Position numbers and translations under genes: made by a program. Below are positions 36,673 through 42,746 of a stretch of 42,746 bases of DNA, piece by piece. The notes under the pieces are model-generated. The model was not told the DNA's origin, searched no databases, and saw only the letters and a list, made by a program, of their open reading frames with translations. How positions within the stretch are numbered: the stretch's first letter is position 1; each line of letters opens with the position of its first letter. This DNA is from an uncultured Christensenella sp. (GTDB lineage: Bacteria; Bacillota; Clostridia; Christensenellales; Borkfalkiaceae): NCBI GenBank assembly GCA_910586245.1, contig CAJUFY010000009.1, positions 1 through 42,746 on the forward strand, in the 5' to 3' direction.

Positions 36673-37776
36673 ATGAACGCCTATCTCGATTATGCGGCGA
36701 CGACGCCGCTCGACAAAGAAATCTTCGAAAAAATGCTGCCCTATCTGCGGGAAGAGTTCGGCAATCCCGACTCCCTGCACGCATACGGGCGGCGGGCGGC
36801 TTACGCCGTTGCTTGTGCGCGCGACCGCGTTGCGGCAACGCTCGGCGTGCTGCCGAACGAAGTCTATTTCACTTCGGGCGGAACGGAAGCGGACAACTGG
36901 GCGGTGCGCCGTATGGCGGAAGGGGGCGTATGCGCTTCTCCGATCGAACACGCCGCCGTGCTGCAAACCGCGGGCACGGTACACGGCAGTTGCGTTACGG
37001 CGGTCGGCGAAGACGGAATCGTTACGGCGGATCACGTTGCCGCCGCGCTCGAAGGCGCGCCCCAAGCGGGGCTTGCGTGCGTGATGGCGGTGAACAACGA
37101 AACGGGCTGTATTCAGCCGATCGAAGAAATTTCGGCGCTGTGCAAGGCGCGCGGCGTTCTCTTGTTTTCCGATTGCGTGCAGGCGGCGGCGACGCAGGAT
37201 TTAAAGGCGCTGTGCCGCCGTGCGGACGGCGTTTCGCTCTCTTCCCACAAAATATACGGTCCCAAGGGCGCGGGCGCGCTCGTCGTAAAACAGGGCGTAA
37301 AACTGCGCCCCTTGCTCACGGGCGGCGAACAGGAGCGGGGCTTGCGCGGCGGAACGCTCAACGTTGCGGCGATCGTCGGCTTTTCGTACGCGCTCGAAGC
37401 GGCGCAGCGCACGCGCGAAGAATTTTGCCGTAAAACGCTTGCGCTCCGCACGCTGTTCGAAGAAGAAATCCGCTCGGCGCTCGGCGAAGCGGCGGAAATC
37501 GACGGCGAAAACCGCGCGCCCAATATATCGCATATCACCTTTCGGCAGGGCGGCGAATGGTTGCTGCACAGGCTGGATCTGTGCGGGATCGCCTGTTCGG
37601 GCGGGGCGGCGTGTTCGGCGCACAGCGCGCTCCCCTCGCACGTGATGCTTGCCATGAACCGCGGCGGCGCGGCGGGGAAGGGGGTGCGGTTTTCCTTCGG
37701 CAAACGAACGTGCGAAGAGGAAGTCCGTTACGCGGCGGCGCAACTGATTGCGCTTTTACGGGAATCGAAAAACTGA
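36673..37776 (+). CDS. Cysteine desulfurase (NifS/IscS type)
   Basis: 367 residues, class V PLP enzyme that takes sulfur from cysteine for Fe-S clusters or tRNA thiolation. The N-terminus MNAYLDYAATTPLD is a perfect family start. VNNETGCIQPIEEI, the PLP lysine in SLSSHKIYGPKGAGAL (about residue 197) and the active cysteine in CSGGAACSAHSALPSHVM (about 310-327) are clear. The short distance from the Cys loop to the end suggests the NifS-like group I. ATG 36673 lacks a ribosome site and lies six bases after a perfect -10; an upstream in-frame ATG (36604) precedes the promoter. It is a single gene, with no iscU nearby. Confidence 0.94.
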   Translation: MNAYLDYAATTPLDKEIFEKMLPYLREEFGNPDSLHAYGRRAAYAVACARDRVAATLGVLPNEVYFTSGGTEADNWAVRRMAEGGVCASPIEHAAVLQTAGTVHGSCVTAVGEDGIVTADHVAAALEGAPQAGLACVMAVNNETGCIQPIEEISALCKARGVLLFSDCVQAAATQDLKALCRRADGVSLSSHKIYGPKGAGALVVKQGVKLRPLLTGGEQERGLRGGTLNVAAIVGFSYALEAAQRTREEFCRKTLALRTLFEEEIRSALGEAAEIDGENRAPNISHITFRQGGEWLLHRLDLCGIACSGGAACSAHSALPSHVMLAMNRGGAAGKGVRFSFGKRTCEEEVRYAAAQLIALLRESKN

Positions 37777-37780
37777 AATT

Positions 37781-37818
37781 CGGGCGGCTTTTTTCCTCGA
37801 TCGGAAAAAAGCCGCCCG
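37781..37818. repeat. Perfect 16-bp inverted repeat with T6/A6 inside the stem
   Basis: CGGGCGGCTTTTTTCC (37781-37796) and its exact complement (37803-37818) around TCGATC, five bases after the cysteine desulfurase stop. No T run follows the stem, so it is not a standard terminator. It may protect the 3' end or mark RNA processing. Confidence 0.75.
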
Positions 37819-37954
37819 TTATCATATGATTTTTTTCATACTTCGTGTGCATTCGACAAAGGTTTTTTCTTCTAAAATCAAAATTTTCGGCATATGTTAT
37901 GGTAGTCCGTCGGGAAGGCGGCGTAAAAAAATTACAATAAGTAAGAGGTGTGTT

Positions 37955-38695
37955 ATGAACGAAGAACTCAATTATGCCGAAATGCTGGAAATTCCGGTAG
38001 AAACGGTTACGGTCAACCGCAAAGAGAAGAAGCGCCGCGCGCAGGAGCCGGAACCCGAACAGGAGCTGAGCGAACAGCTCGTGGAACAGGTGAACGACCG
38101 CATGGAGGACGCCGACCCCGCCTATGCCGAAAGCAGAACGATCGAGCGCGAGGCGAAACCCAAAAAGCGCAAACCCAAATTCGCGAAGGGATTTTTAATC
38201 GGCGAAGTCGTCGCCGTATGCGCGCTGTGCGCCGTCATCTTTTTAACCAACATCTTTATGACGGACAGCGCGATCAACACGTTCGTACGCGGTCTGTTTG
38301 CGGGCAACGCTTCCGTAGCCGACACCAGAACGTATTCCGACTTTAAACTTTCCCCCGTGGTGAACGCGTACGTCGACGCCGATATGACCGTTTCGGAAAC
38401 GGGCGTGCTTTCCTTCACGGCGAAATGCTCCGTCTATCCTCCCTGCGAAGGCACGGTGACCGCGGTCAACGGCAATGAAACGACGGGCTACACCGTTTCT
38501 CTGAAACATTCGGATAGCTTCACCAGCATCGTGAGCGGCGTAGACACGGTATACTGCGCGGTGGGCGAAAAGGTGAAGAGCAACCTTCCGCTTGCTTATT
38601 CGGACGGCGAAAGCTCGGTGCGCGTGATGTTCTATTCCAACGACAGTCTGTTAAACTGCTATACGCTCGGCGATGGCGGCATTTCCTGGAGCTAA
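37955..38695 (+). CDS. spoIVFA: SpoIVFA-like membrane protein with degenerate M23 (LytM) domain
   Basis: 246 residues. A charged cytosolic N-terminus (about 1-75, with acidic and basic runs) is followed by one membrane helix (about 81-103, FLIGEVVAVCALCAVIFLTN). An outer domain ends in a beta-barrel of LytM type (EGTVTAVNGNETTGYTVSLK ... VYCAVGEKVKSNLPLAYSDG). The HxxxD and HxH zinc ligands of active M23 peptidases are missing. This matches SpoIVFA, which anchors and holds back the SpoIVFB protease at the forespore membrane, and the next gene is SpoIVFB-like. AAGAGGTG precedes ATG 37955. I infer the name mainly from architecture and neighbour. Confidence 0.75.
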   Translation: MNEELNYAEMLEIPVETVTVNRKEKKRRAQEPEPEQELSEQLVEQVNDRMEDADPAYAESRTIEREAKPKKRKPKFAKGFLIGEVVAVCALCAVIFLTNIFMTDSAINTFVRGLFAGNASVADTRTYSDFKLSPVVNAYVDADMTVSETGVLSFTAKCSVYPPCEGTVTAVNGNETTGYTVSLKHSDSFTSIVSGVDTVYCAVGEKVKSNLPLAYSDGESSVRVMFYSNDSLLNCYTLGDGGISWS

Positions 38696-39530
38696 ATTCA
38701 AATTCCGCATCCACCCGCTCTTCCTGCTCGTCGGGGTTCTCTCGGCGCTCACGGGAGAGCTTCTGCTTTTTCTCGCCGCCGCGCTTGCCGCCGTACAGCA
38801 CGAATGCGCGCACGCTTTTGCGGCGCGGCGCTACGGGTTTTCGCTCGACTCTCTCGTACTCATGCCGTACGGGGCGGTCGTTTCGGGCGATATTTCGGGC
38901 ATCGGGAAACGGCAGGAAGTTTGGGTTTTGCTTGCGGGCCCGCTCGCAAATGCGGCGACCGCCGTCTTCTTCGTCGCGCTCTGGTGGCTGTATCCCGAAA
39001 CGTATCCTTATACCGACGTTGCGGCGTACATCTCTTTTTCTCTCTTCGCCGTCAACCTGCTGCCCGCCTATCCCTTGGACGGCGGCAGAATTTTAAAACG
39101 CCTGCTCTCTCCGCTCGGCGAAAAAAAATCCATGCTCGTATGCAGAATCGTAACCTTTGCAATCGCCGCGGGCGTGCTCGGTTACTTCGTTTACAGCTGT
39201 TTTCGCAAGCCCGCGTTTACGGCGCTCGCGTTCGGGATCATGCTGTGTGCGGGCGCGTTCGGGGGCGGCAGGTACGGCAGAATGACCTTCTCGCGCGAAA
39301 AAAGTTTTAAACGCGGGGTGGAAGAACGGCGCGTCGCCATTGCCGCCGACCGCCGTCTGCGCGACTGTCTAAAATACATGACGGAGGAAAAATACCTCGT
39401 TCTCGTACTCTACGAAAAGGGCGACTATCTGGGCGAGCTGACCGAAGAGGAATATCTCGCCGCGCTCGAAAAAGGGGATTACGCGCTTCCGCTCAAAGAT
39501 TGTTTGCCCGACTTTGCCAAAGAGGCTTGA
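38673..39530 (+). CDS. spoIVFB: SpoIVFB-like intramembrane metalloprotease (M50)
   Basis: 285 residues. A site-2-type zinc protease in the membrane: HExxH appears as AVQHECAHAFAARRYG (about residues 42-57) and the third ligand as NLLPAYPLDGGRILK (about 127-141). About six membrane helices lie in the first 190 residues, and a soluble C-terminus (KYMTEEKYLVLVLYEKGDYL) resembles half of a CBS domain. In B. subtilis it cleaves pro-SigK, and spoIVFA-spoIVFB lies beside rplU as here. ATG 38673 overlaps the previous gene by 23 bases, implying coupling. Its last codons overlap the promoter of the RNase gene. Confidence 0.85.
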   Translation: MAAFPGAKFKFRIHPLFLLVGVLSALTGELLLFLAAALAAVQHECAHAFAARRYGFSLDSLVLMPYGAVVSGDISGIGKRQEVWVLLAGPLANAATAVFFVALWWLYPETYPYTDVAAYISFSLFAVNLLPAYPLDGGRILKRLLSPLGEKKSMLVCRIVTFAIAAGVLGYFVYSCFRKPAFTALAFGIMLCAGAFGGGRYGRMTFSREKSFKRGVEERRVAIAADRRLRDCLKYMTEEKYLVLVLYEKGDYLGELTEEEYLAALEKGDYALPLKDCLPDFAKEA

Positions 39531-39555
39531 AAAACGCGCCGCGTTGTGTTACAAT
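39527..39555 (+). promoter_or_regulatory. sigma-A promoter of the RNase E/G gene
   Basis: TTGAAA (39527-39532, including the spoIVFB stop codon), a 17-bp spacer and TACAAT (39550-39555) with a TGT extension. A small GCCC/GGGC hairpin lies in the leader before GGAAGGA (39578-39584). Confidence 0.75.
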
Positions 39556-39587
39556 AAAAAAGCCCTCGTCGGGCGTTGGAAGGACAA

Positions 39588-41081
39588 ATGAAGAAAGAAT
39601 GGTTTTTCGACCGTTTCTGCGGCGCCGCGGTCGTGGCGTATGCGGAAGACGGCGCGCTCGCCGAACTCGGCGTGGAAAACGAAACCGAGGGAGAAACGCT
39701 CGGCAATATCTATAAGGGCAGGGTGGCGAATGTCGTTGCCGGCATGCAGGCGGCGTTCGTTTCGTGCGGAATGGATAAGAACTGCTATCTTCCGCTCAAC
39801 GAGGGCGCGGCGCGCTTTTCCGCTTACGACGGCGAAGGCGGGGGCGGCGGGCTCTGTTTGAAAGAGGGCGACGAAGTGCTCGTGCAGGTGGAAAAGAACG
39901 CGCGCGGGAACAAGGGCGCGAAGGTCACTTGCGATCTTTCCTTCGTCGGGAAGAATCTCATCTTTTTGCCCCGCACCGATTTTTTGGGGATTTCCCGAAA
40001 GATTACCGACGAGGCCGTCCGCACGAAGCTGTTAAAGGAAGCCGACGCGCTGCGGGAGCGGGGGCAGGGGTTTATCATCCGCACGGCAGCGGAGAACGCG
40101 ACCAAAAAGAAGCTGAAAGAGGAATCGGAATATTTGAAGCGGGTGTACCGAGCGACGCTGGAAGCGGCGGAGCGCGCTCCCGTCGGCACGGCGGTTTACC
40201 GTGAATGCGAACTCGCCGTAAAAGTCATGCGCGATTCGCTCGGCGGCGACGTTTCGGGAATCTACGTGGGCGATCGAGAACTTTACGATAAAATGCGCGC
40301 GCTCGCGCGGCTGCGCCCCGATCTGAACGAACGCAAGATCGTGCTTTACGAGGGCGCGCGGCACATGTTCGCGCAGTTCGGTCTTTCCGAACAGATTTAC
40401 CGCCTTGCGGAAGCGCGCGTGCCGCTGGACAACGGCGGATATCTCGTGATCAACCGTACCGAGGCGATGACGGTGATCGACGTCAACACGGGCAAGTTCA
40501 CGGGGGATTCCGATCTGGAAAGCACGGTTTTCGAAACGAATTTGCAGGCGGCGCGCGAAGTCGCGCGGCAGGTGCGTCTGCGGAATCTGGCGGGGATCGT
40601 CGCGGTGGATTTTATCGATATGACGCAGGAGGCGCACCGCACGGCGGTGGACGCCGAACTTGCGGGCGCGGTTGCCTCCGACAAGGCGAAGTGCCGCGTA
40701 CTGCCGATGGGCGAACTCTGCGTTACGCTGTTCACGCGCAAACGCACGAATAACGATTTAATGGAATTGCTCTTAAAACCGTGCCCGCACTGCACGCGCG
40801 AGGGCTTCGTGCTCTCCGACAGGTATATGGCGATGCGCCTGCGCGGCGAAATCATGGAACGCTTTGCGAGCGGATACAACGCGGTCGTCATCGAACTCAA
40901 CCGCGCGCTCATGAACAGCGTGCTTGCCGAACGTTATTTCGAACGGGAAGTGCGCGGCAGGTGGAAGGGCAAACGCATTTATATGGTGCCGCATTCGACG
41001 TGGCATACCGAAAAATTTACGATCCGCGGCGACAATGCCGAGGTGCTGTCCTTGCCCGACAACGCGCAAATTCTGTATTAA
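39588..41081 (+). CDS. rng: Ribonuclease E/G
   Basis: 497 residues, the short RNase G type. An N-terminal S1 domain (GNIYKGRVANVVAGMQAAFV, about residues 38-57) is followed by the 5'-sensor region and the catalytic core: INRTEAMTVIDVNTGKFTGD with the Mg-binding Asp, and IVAVDFIDM with the second Asp. The zinc-link CPHCTREG joins dimers. It cleaves single-stranded AU-rich RNA and matures rRNA 5' ends. Placement between spoIVFB and rplU is common in Clostridia. ATG 39588 has GGAAGGA ahead; a TTG at 39576 overlaps that site. Confidence 0.94.
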   Translation: MKKEWFFDRFCGAAVVAYAEDGALAELGVENETEGETLGNIYKGRVANVVAGMQAAFVSCGMDKNCYLPLNEGAARFSAYDGEGGGGGLCLKEGDEVLVQVEKNARGNKGAKVTCDLSFVGKNLIFLPRTDFLGISRKITDEAVRTKLLKEADALRERGQGFIIRTAAENATKKKLKEESEYLKRVYRATLEAAERAPVGTAVYRECELAVKVMRDSLGGDVSGIYVGDRELYDKMRALARLRPDLNERKIVLYEGARHMFAQFGLSEQIYRLAEARVPLDNGGYLVINRTEAMTVIDVNTGKFTGDSDLESTVFETNLQAAREVARQVRLRNLAGIVAVDFIDMTQEAHRTAVDAELAGAVASDKAKCRVLPMGELCVTLFTRKRTNNDLMELLLKPCPHCTREGFVLSDRYMAMRLRGEIMERFASGYNAVVIELNRALMNSVLAERYFEREVRGRWKGKRIYMVPHSTWHTEKFTIRGDNAEVLSLPDNAQILY

Positions 41082-41088
41082 AAACAAA

Positions 41089-41118
41089 GCGCCCGACCGA
41101 AACGGTCGGGCGCTTTTT
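41089..41118. terminator. Bidirectional terminator after the RNase gene
   Basis: GCGCCCGACCG (41089-41099) pairs with CGGTCGGGCGC (41103-41113), followed by T5. Confidence 0.92.
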
Positions 41119-41127
41119 ATCGTTTTG

Positions 41128-41571
41128 TTACGCGATCATGTCCTTCCAGGTTTTTTCGAATTTTTCTTCCGAATGCAACAGCTCTTCCGCAAGCTGTTTG
41201 ATTTCGCAATCGGCGCAGTCACGGCTCATTTCGCCGATCGAAGATTTCAGCGCGGTAATGCCCATCACCGTGCCCTGCGTCATCATTTCCGCAATGTGCG
41301 CGCGGGAATTATCCTTCATCGTGTTCATTTTAATGCTGCTCCACATCATTGCCTTTTTGATCGGGCTCGGATTTTTCAGCGCGATGTTTTTATCTTTTGC
41401 GAGGATCGCCGCTCTTCCGCCGATCCGTTCGTACTCTTCGTGCTGGCGCAAAAGCTCTTCGCGCACGTCGGCATCTTCCGCTTCGGGCAGAATGTCCGAA
41501 ATCGATTGCAGCGCAAGCTGGCAGTTACGGTGTACTTCTGCAAGTACTTCTTCGCTCTTTTTCAGTTCCAT
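41128..41571 (-). CDS. Four-helix (ferritin-like) protein, unknown function
   Basis: 147 residues, all helical, cytosolic. Four amphipathic helices can be drawn: SEEVLAEVHRNCQLALQSIS, DVREELLRQHEEYERIGGRA, NTMKDNSRAHIAEMMTQGTV and CEIKQLAEELLHSEEKFEKT. It resembles a small clostridial family of ferritin-like proteins in which HIAEM and EE pairs may bind metal, but a metal site is not assured. AAAGGAG lies ten bases before the start at 41571; a longer frame to 41904 would run antisense into rplU and is rejected. It is divergent from rplU. Confidence 0.75.
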   Translation of the reverse strand: MELKKSEEVLAEVHRNCQLALQSISDILPEAEDADVREELLRQHEEYERIGGRAAILAKDKNIALKNPSPIKKAMMWSSIKMNTMKDNSRAHIAEMMTQGTVMGITALKSSIGEMSRDCADCEIKQLAEELLHSEEKFEKTWKDMIA

Positions 41572-41639
41572 AAAAATTAACTCCTTTCCGGCAGTATGCG
41601 AAAGTTCCGCAAATATATGCAAAATACCGTGAAAAGCGC

Positions 41640-41668
41640 TTGACTTTTTACCGCAAGCATGATAAATT
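41640..41668 (+). promoter_or_regulatory. sigma-A promoter of rplU-rpmA
   Basis: TTGACT (41640-41645), a 17-bp spacer and TAAATT (41663-41668) with a TGA extension. Confidence 0.75.
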
Positions 41669-41672
41669 GAAT

Positions 41673-41747
41673 GCTGAGCCGCTAAGGACGGGCATCCAAG
41701 TATTCGGTAAGAATCGCCTAAGCAACTTGCGAGACCTAACAGGAGGT
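41673..41747 (+). ncRNA. Ribosomal protein L21 leader (candidate)
   Basis: The 80-base untranslated region before rplU (GCTGAGCC, GACGGGCATCC, ATTCGGTAAGAAT, CTAAGCAACTTGCG, then AGGAGGT) is GC-rich and able to fold. It lies where Firmicutes carry the L21 leader, an autoregulatory RNA. The assignment is by position and general look, without covariance evidence. Confidence 0.5.
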
Positions 41748-41755
41748 ATGTGCGA

Positions 41756-42061
41756 ATGTACGCAATCATCGAAAACGGCGGAAAGCAGTATAAAGTTTCC
41801 GAAGGCGACGTCGTAAAGGTAGAAAAACTCCCCGCAGAAGTGGGCGCAGAAGTTTCTTTCAACGTCGTTCTGGTATCGGACGGTACTGCAGTGAAAGTCG
41901 GCAAAGAGGCAGCATCGGCAAAGGTTACGGCTACCGTTCAGGCGCAGGATAAGTTCAAGAAGATTATCGTCTTCAAGTATAAAGCGAAGAAGAACGTGCG
42001 CAAAAAGCAAGGCCACCGTCAGCCGTTCACCGCGGTAAAGATCGAAAAGATTTCGCTTTGA
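41756..42061 (+). CDS. rplU: 50S ribosomal protein L21
   Basis: 101 residues, the standard length. MYAIIENGGKQYKVSEGDVV is the invariant N-terminus and FKYKAKKNVRKKQGHRQPFT contains the L21 signature. It binds 23S rRNA domain I with L20. AGGAGGT (41741-41747) is eight bases before ATG 41756; the ATG at 41748 is out of frame. It heads the rplU-rpmA operon. Confidence 0.97.
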   Translation: MYAIIENGGKQYKVSEGDVVKVEKLPAEVGAEVSFNVVLVSDGTAVKVGKEAASAKVTATVQAQDKFKKIIVFKYKAKKNVRKKQGHRQPFTAVKIEKISL

Positions 42062-42109
42062 CCGCAAGGGCAGCGTCGCCCGAAGAATTTTGAATAAGGA
42101 GTTACGAAT

Positions 42110-42376
42110 ATGATTTTTCTTGGATTATTCGCTCATAAAAAGGGAACGGGTTCTTCTCACAACGGCCGTGACAGCGAGGCGAAGCGCCTCGGCGTGAAAC
42201 GGCAGGACGGGCAGGCTGTGCTCGCAGGTAGCATTATCGTCCGCCAGAGAGGCACGAAGATTCATCCCGGCAACAACGTAGGCATCGGCGGAGACGATAC
42301 GCTCTTCGCGCTGAAAGACGGCGTTGTGAAGTTCGAGCGCAAGGGAAGAGACAAAAAACAAGTCAGCGTTTATTAA
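42110..42376 (+). CDS. rpmA: 50S ribosomal protein L27 with N-terminal extension
   Basis: 88 residues. AHKKGTGSSHNGRDSEAKRL and GSIIVRQRGTKIHPGNNVGI are L27 hallmarks; the N-terminal tail reaches the peptidyl-transferase centre. The lead MIFLGLFA precedes HKKG, like the Firmicutes extension removed by the protease Prp (YsxB) after Phe-Ala. prp normally lies between rplU and rpmA, but here only 48 bases lie between them. So Prp must be encoded elsewhere. AAGGAG precedes ATG 42110. Confidence 0.96.
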   Translation: MIFLGLFAHKKGTGSSHNGRDSEAKRLGVKRQDGQAVLAGSIIVRQRGTKIHPGNNVGIGGDDTLFALKDGVVKFERKGRDKKQVSVY

Positions 42377-42387
42377 ACGAACGAACG

Positions 42388-42427
42388 CGCGTTGCAAAGG
42401 CAAAAGCTTTTGCAACGCGTTTTTTTT
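42388..42427 (+). terminator. Rho-independent terminator of rplU-rpmA
   Basis: CGCGTTGCAAA (42388-42398) pairs with TTTGCAACGCG (42409-42419), followed by T8. Confidence 0.92.
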
Positions 42428-42530
42428 CTTGCGGCGGGATCGTGCGAAAGGGAACGTTTTTCCTTCTTCGGGCATAGAATAAATCAGAAAAAATTTTTTT
42501 GAAAAAGTTGCCGAAACAAAAGAAAAACGC

Positions 42531-42559
42531 TTGCTATTTTACGCGGGATATGCTATATT
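42531..42559 (+). promoter_or_regulatory. Promoter of the tRNA genes
   Basis: TTGCTA (42531-42536), a 17-bp spacer and TATATT (42554-42559) with a TGC extension, 14 bases before tRNA-Val. Confidence 0.75.
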
Positions 42560-42572
42560 ATTCAAGCAAGTC

Positions 42573-42648
42573 GGAAGCTTAGCTCAGCCGGGAGAGCATC
42601 TGCCTTACAAGCAGAGGGTCATAGGTTCGATCCCTATAGCTTCCACCA
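42573..42648 (+). tRNA. tRNA-Val (anticodon TAC)
   Basis: The cloverleaf is complete: acceptor GGAAGCT/AGCTTCC, D arm AGCTCAGCCGGGAGAGC, anticodon stem TCTGC/GCAGA with loop CTTACAA (anticodon TAC at 42606-42608), T arm with GGTTCGATCC, and encoded CCA. Confidence 0.97.
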
Positions 42649-42670
42649 ATACAGTGCGGTTTGTTTATAT

Positions 42671-42745
42671 GCGGGAATAGCTCAGTGGTAGAGCGTCACC
42701 TTGCCAAGGTGAATGTCGCGGGTTCGAGTCTCGTTTCCCGCTCCA
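42671..42745 (+). tRNA. tRNA-Gly (anticodon GCC)
   Basis: Acceptor GCGGGAA/TTCCCGC, anticodon stem TCACC/GGTGA with loop TTGCCAA (anticodon GCC at 42703-42705), T arm GGTTCGAGTC, encoded CCA. It lies 22 bases after tRNA-Val, probably on one transcript that continues past the window. Confidence 0.97.
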
Positions 42746-42746
42746 A

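Noticed and set aside
41128..41904. A 258-residue version of the reverse-strand helical protein
   Set aside because: The extra 111 residues are antisense to rplU and its leader and look random; the start at 41571 has a good ribosome site.
1..42746. CRISPR arrays, insertion sequences, integrases or rRNA genes
   Set aside because: No regularly spaced repeats, transposase or recombinase motifs, or rRNA segments were seen.

Overview
This window looks like a chromosomal segment of an anaerobic Firmicutes bacterium, most likely an uncultured Clostridia lineage of gut type. The reasons are low-GC Gram-positive gene orders (spoVT-yabM-yabN; spoIVFA-spoIVFB next to rplU-rpmA; veg / SPOCS-LysM / ispE), a Firmicutes-type L27 with an N-terminal extension, strong AGGAGG-type ribosome binding sites and classic sigma-A promoters, many of them with a TGn extended -10. 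The coding DNA is fairly GC-rich. AT-rich patches with small genes stand out from it at about 740-1400, 19500-21040 and 36160-36660. I see no prophage, transposase, CRISPR array or rRNA.

Layout. 1-7500: a truncated RNA or leader tail with a terminator, ferritin, an AT-rich ABM-like gene, a marR-degV operon, plsC, a tetR-ABC ATPase-FtsX permease operon, and a reverse-strand glycosyltransferase. 7500-12660: glyS (reverse) divergent from glnS, a polytopic membrane protein, and two coupled small proteins that each look like a winged helix tied to a C-terminal membrane helix. 12660-19420: uvrB-uvrA behind a LexA-like box, an MmcQ/YjbR-like gene and an aminotransferase. 19420-21040: an accessory island with an unknown membrane protein and two small XRE regulators, one apparently frameshifted. 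21040-25430: spoVT, a yabM-like flippase, yabN (methylase-MazG) and a dus gene. 25430-31430: gyrB-gyrA, traX-like and GNAT genes. 31430-36120: veg (reverse), SPOCS-LysM, ispE, a coiled-coil membrane protein and an APH-type kinase. 36120-36660: a broken XRE gene, twin operator-like repeats and a perfect-consensus promoter that may drive a short RNA. 36660-42746: cysteine desulfurase, spoIVFA-like, spoIVFB-like, RNase E/G, a reverse-strand helical protein, rplU-rpmA, tRNA-Val and tRNA-Gly.

How the genes fit together. Most of the window is housekeeping: DNA topology and repair, aminoacylation, ribosome, isoprenoids and Fe-S clusters. Sporulation-linked genes run through it, and two of them carry upstream sequences resembling sporulation sigma factor promoters (SigG-like before spoVT, SigE-like before the SPOCS-LysM gene). 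The most unusual signals are regulatory. Three genes (traX, ispE, cysteine desulfurase) have a well-formed promoter whose predicted start site falls on the ATG, so they look leaderless. Several terminators overlap the -35 of the next gene. MarR, TetR and XRE genes carry paired operators. A 24-bp alternating pyrimidine-purine tract lies in the gyrB leader. Homopolymer or nonsense lesions affect two XRE genes and probably yabM.
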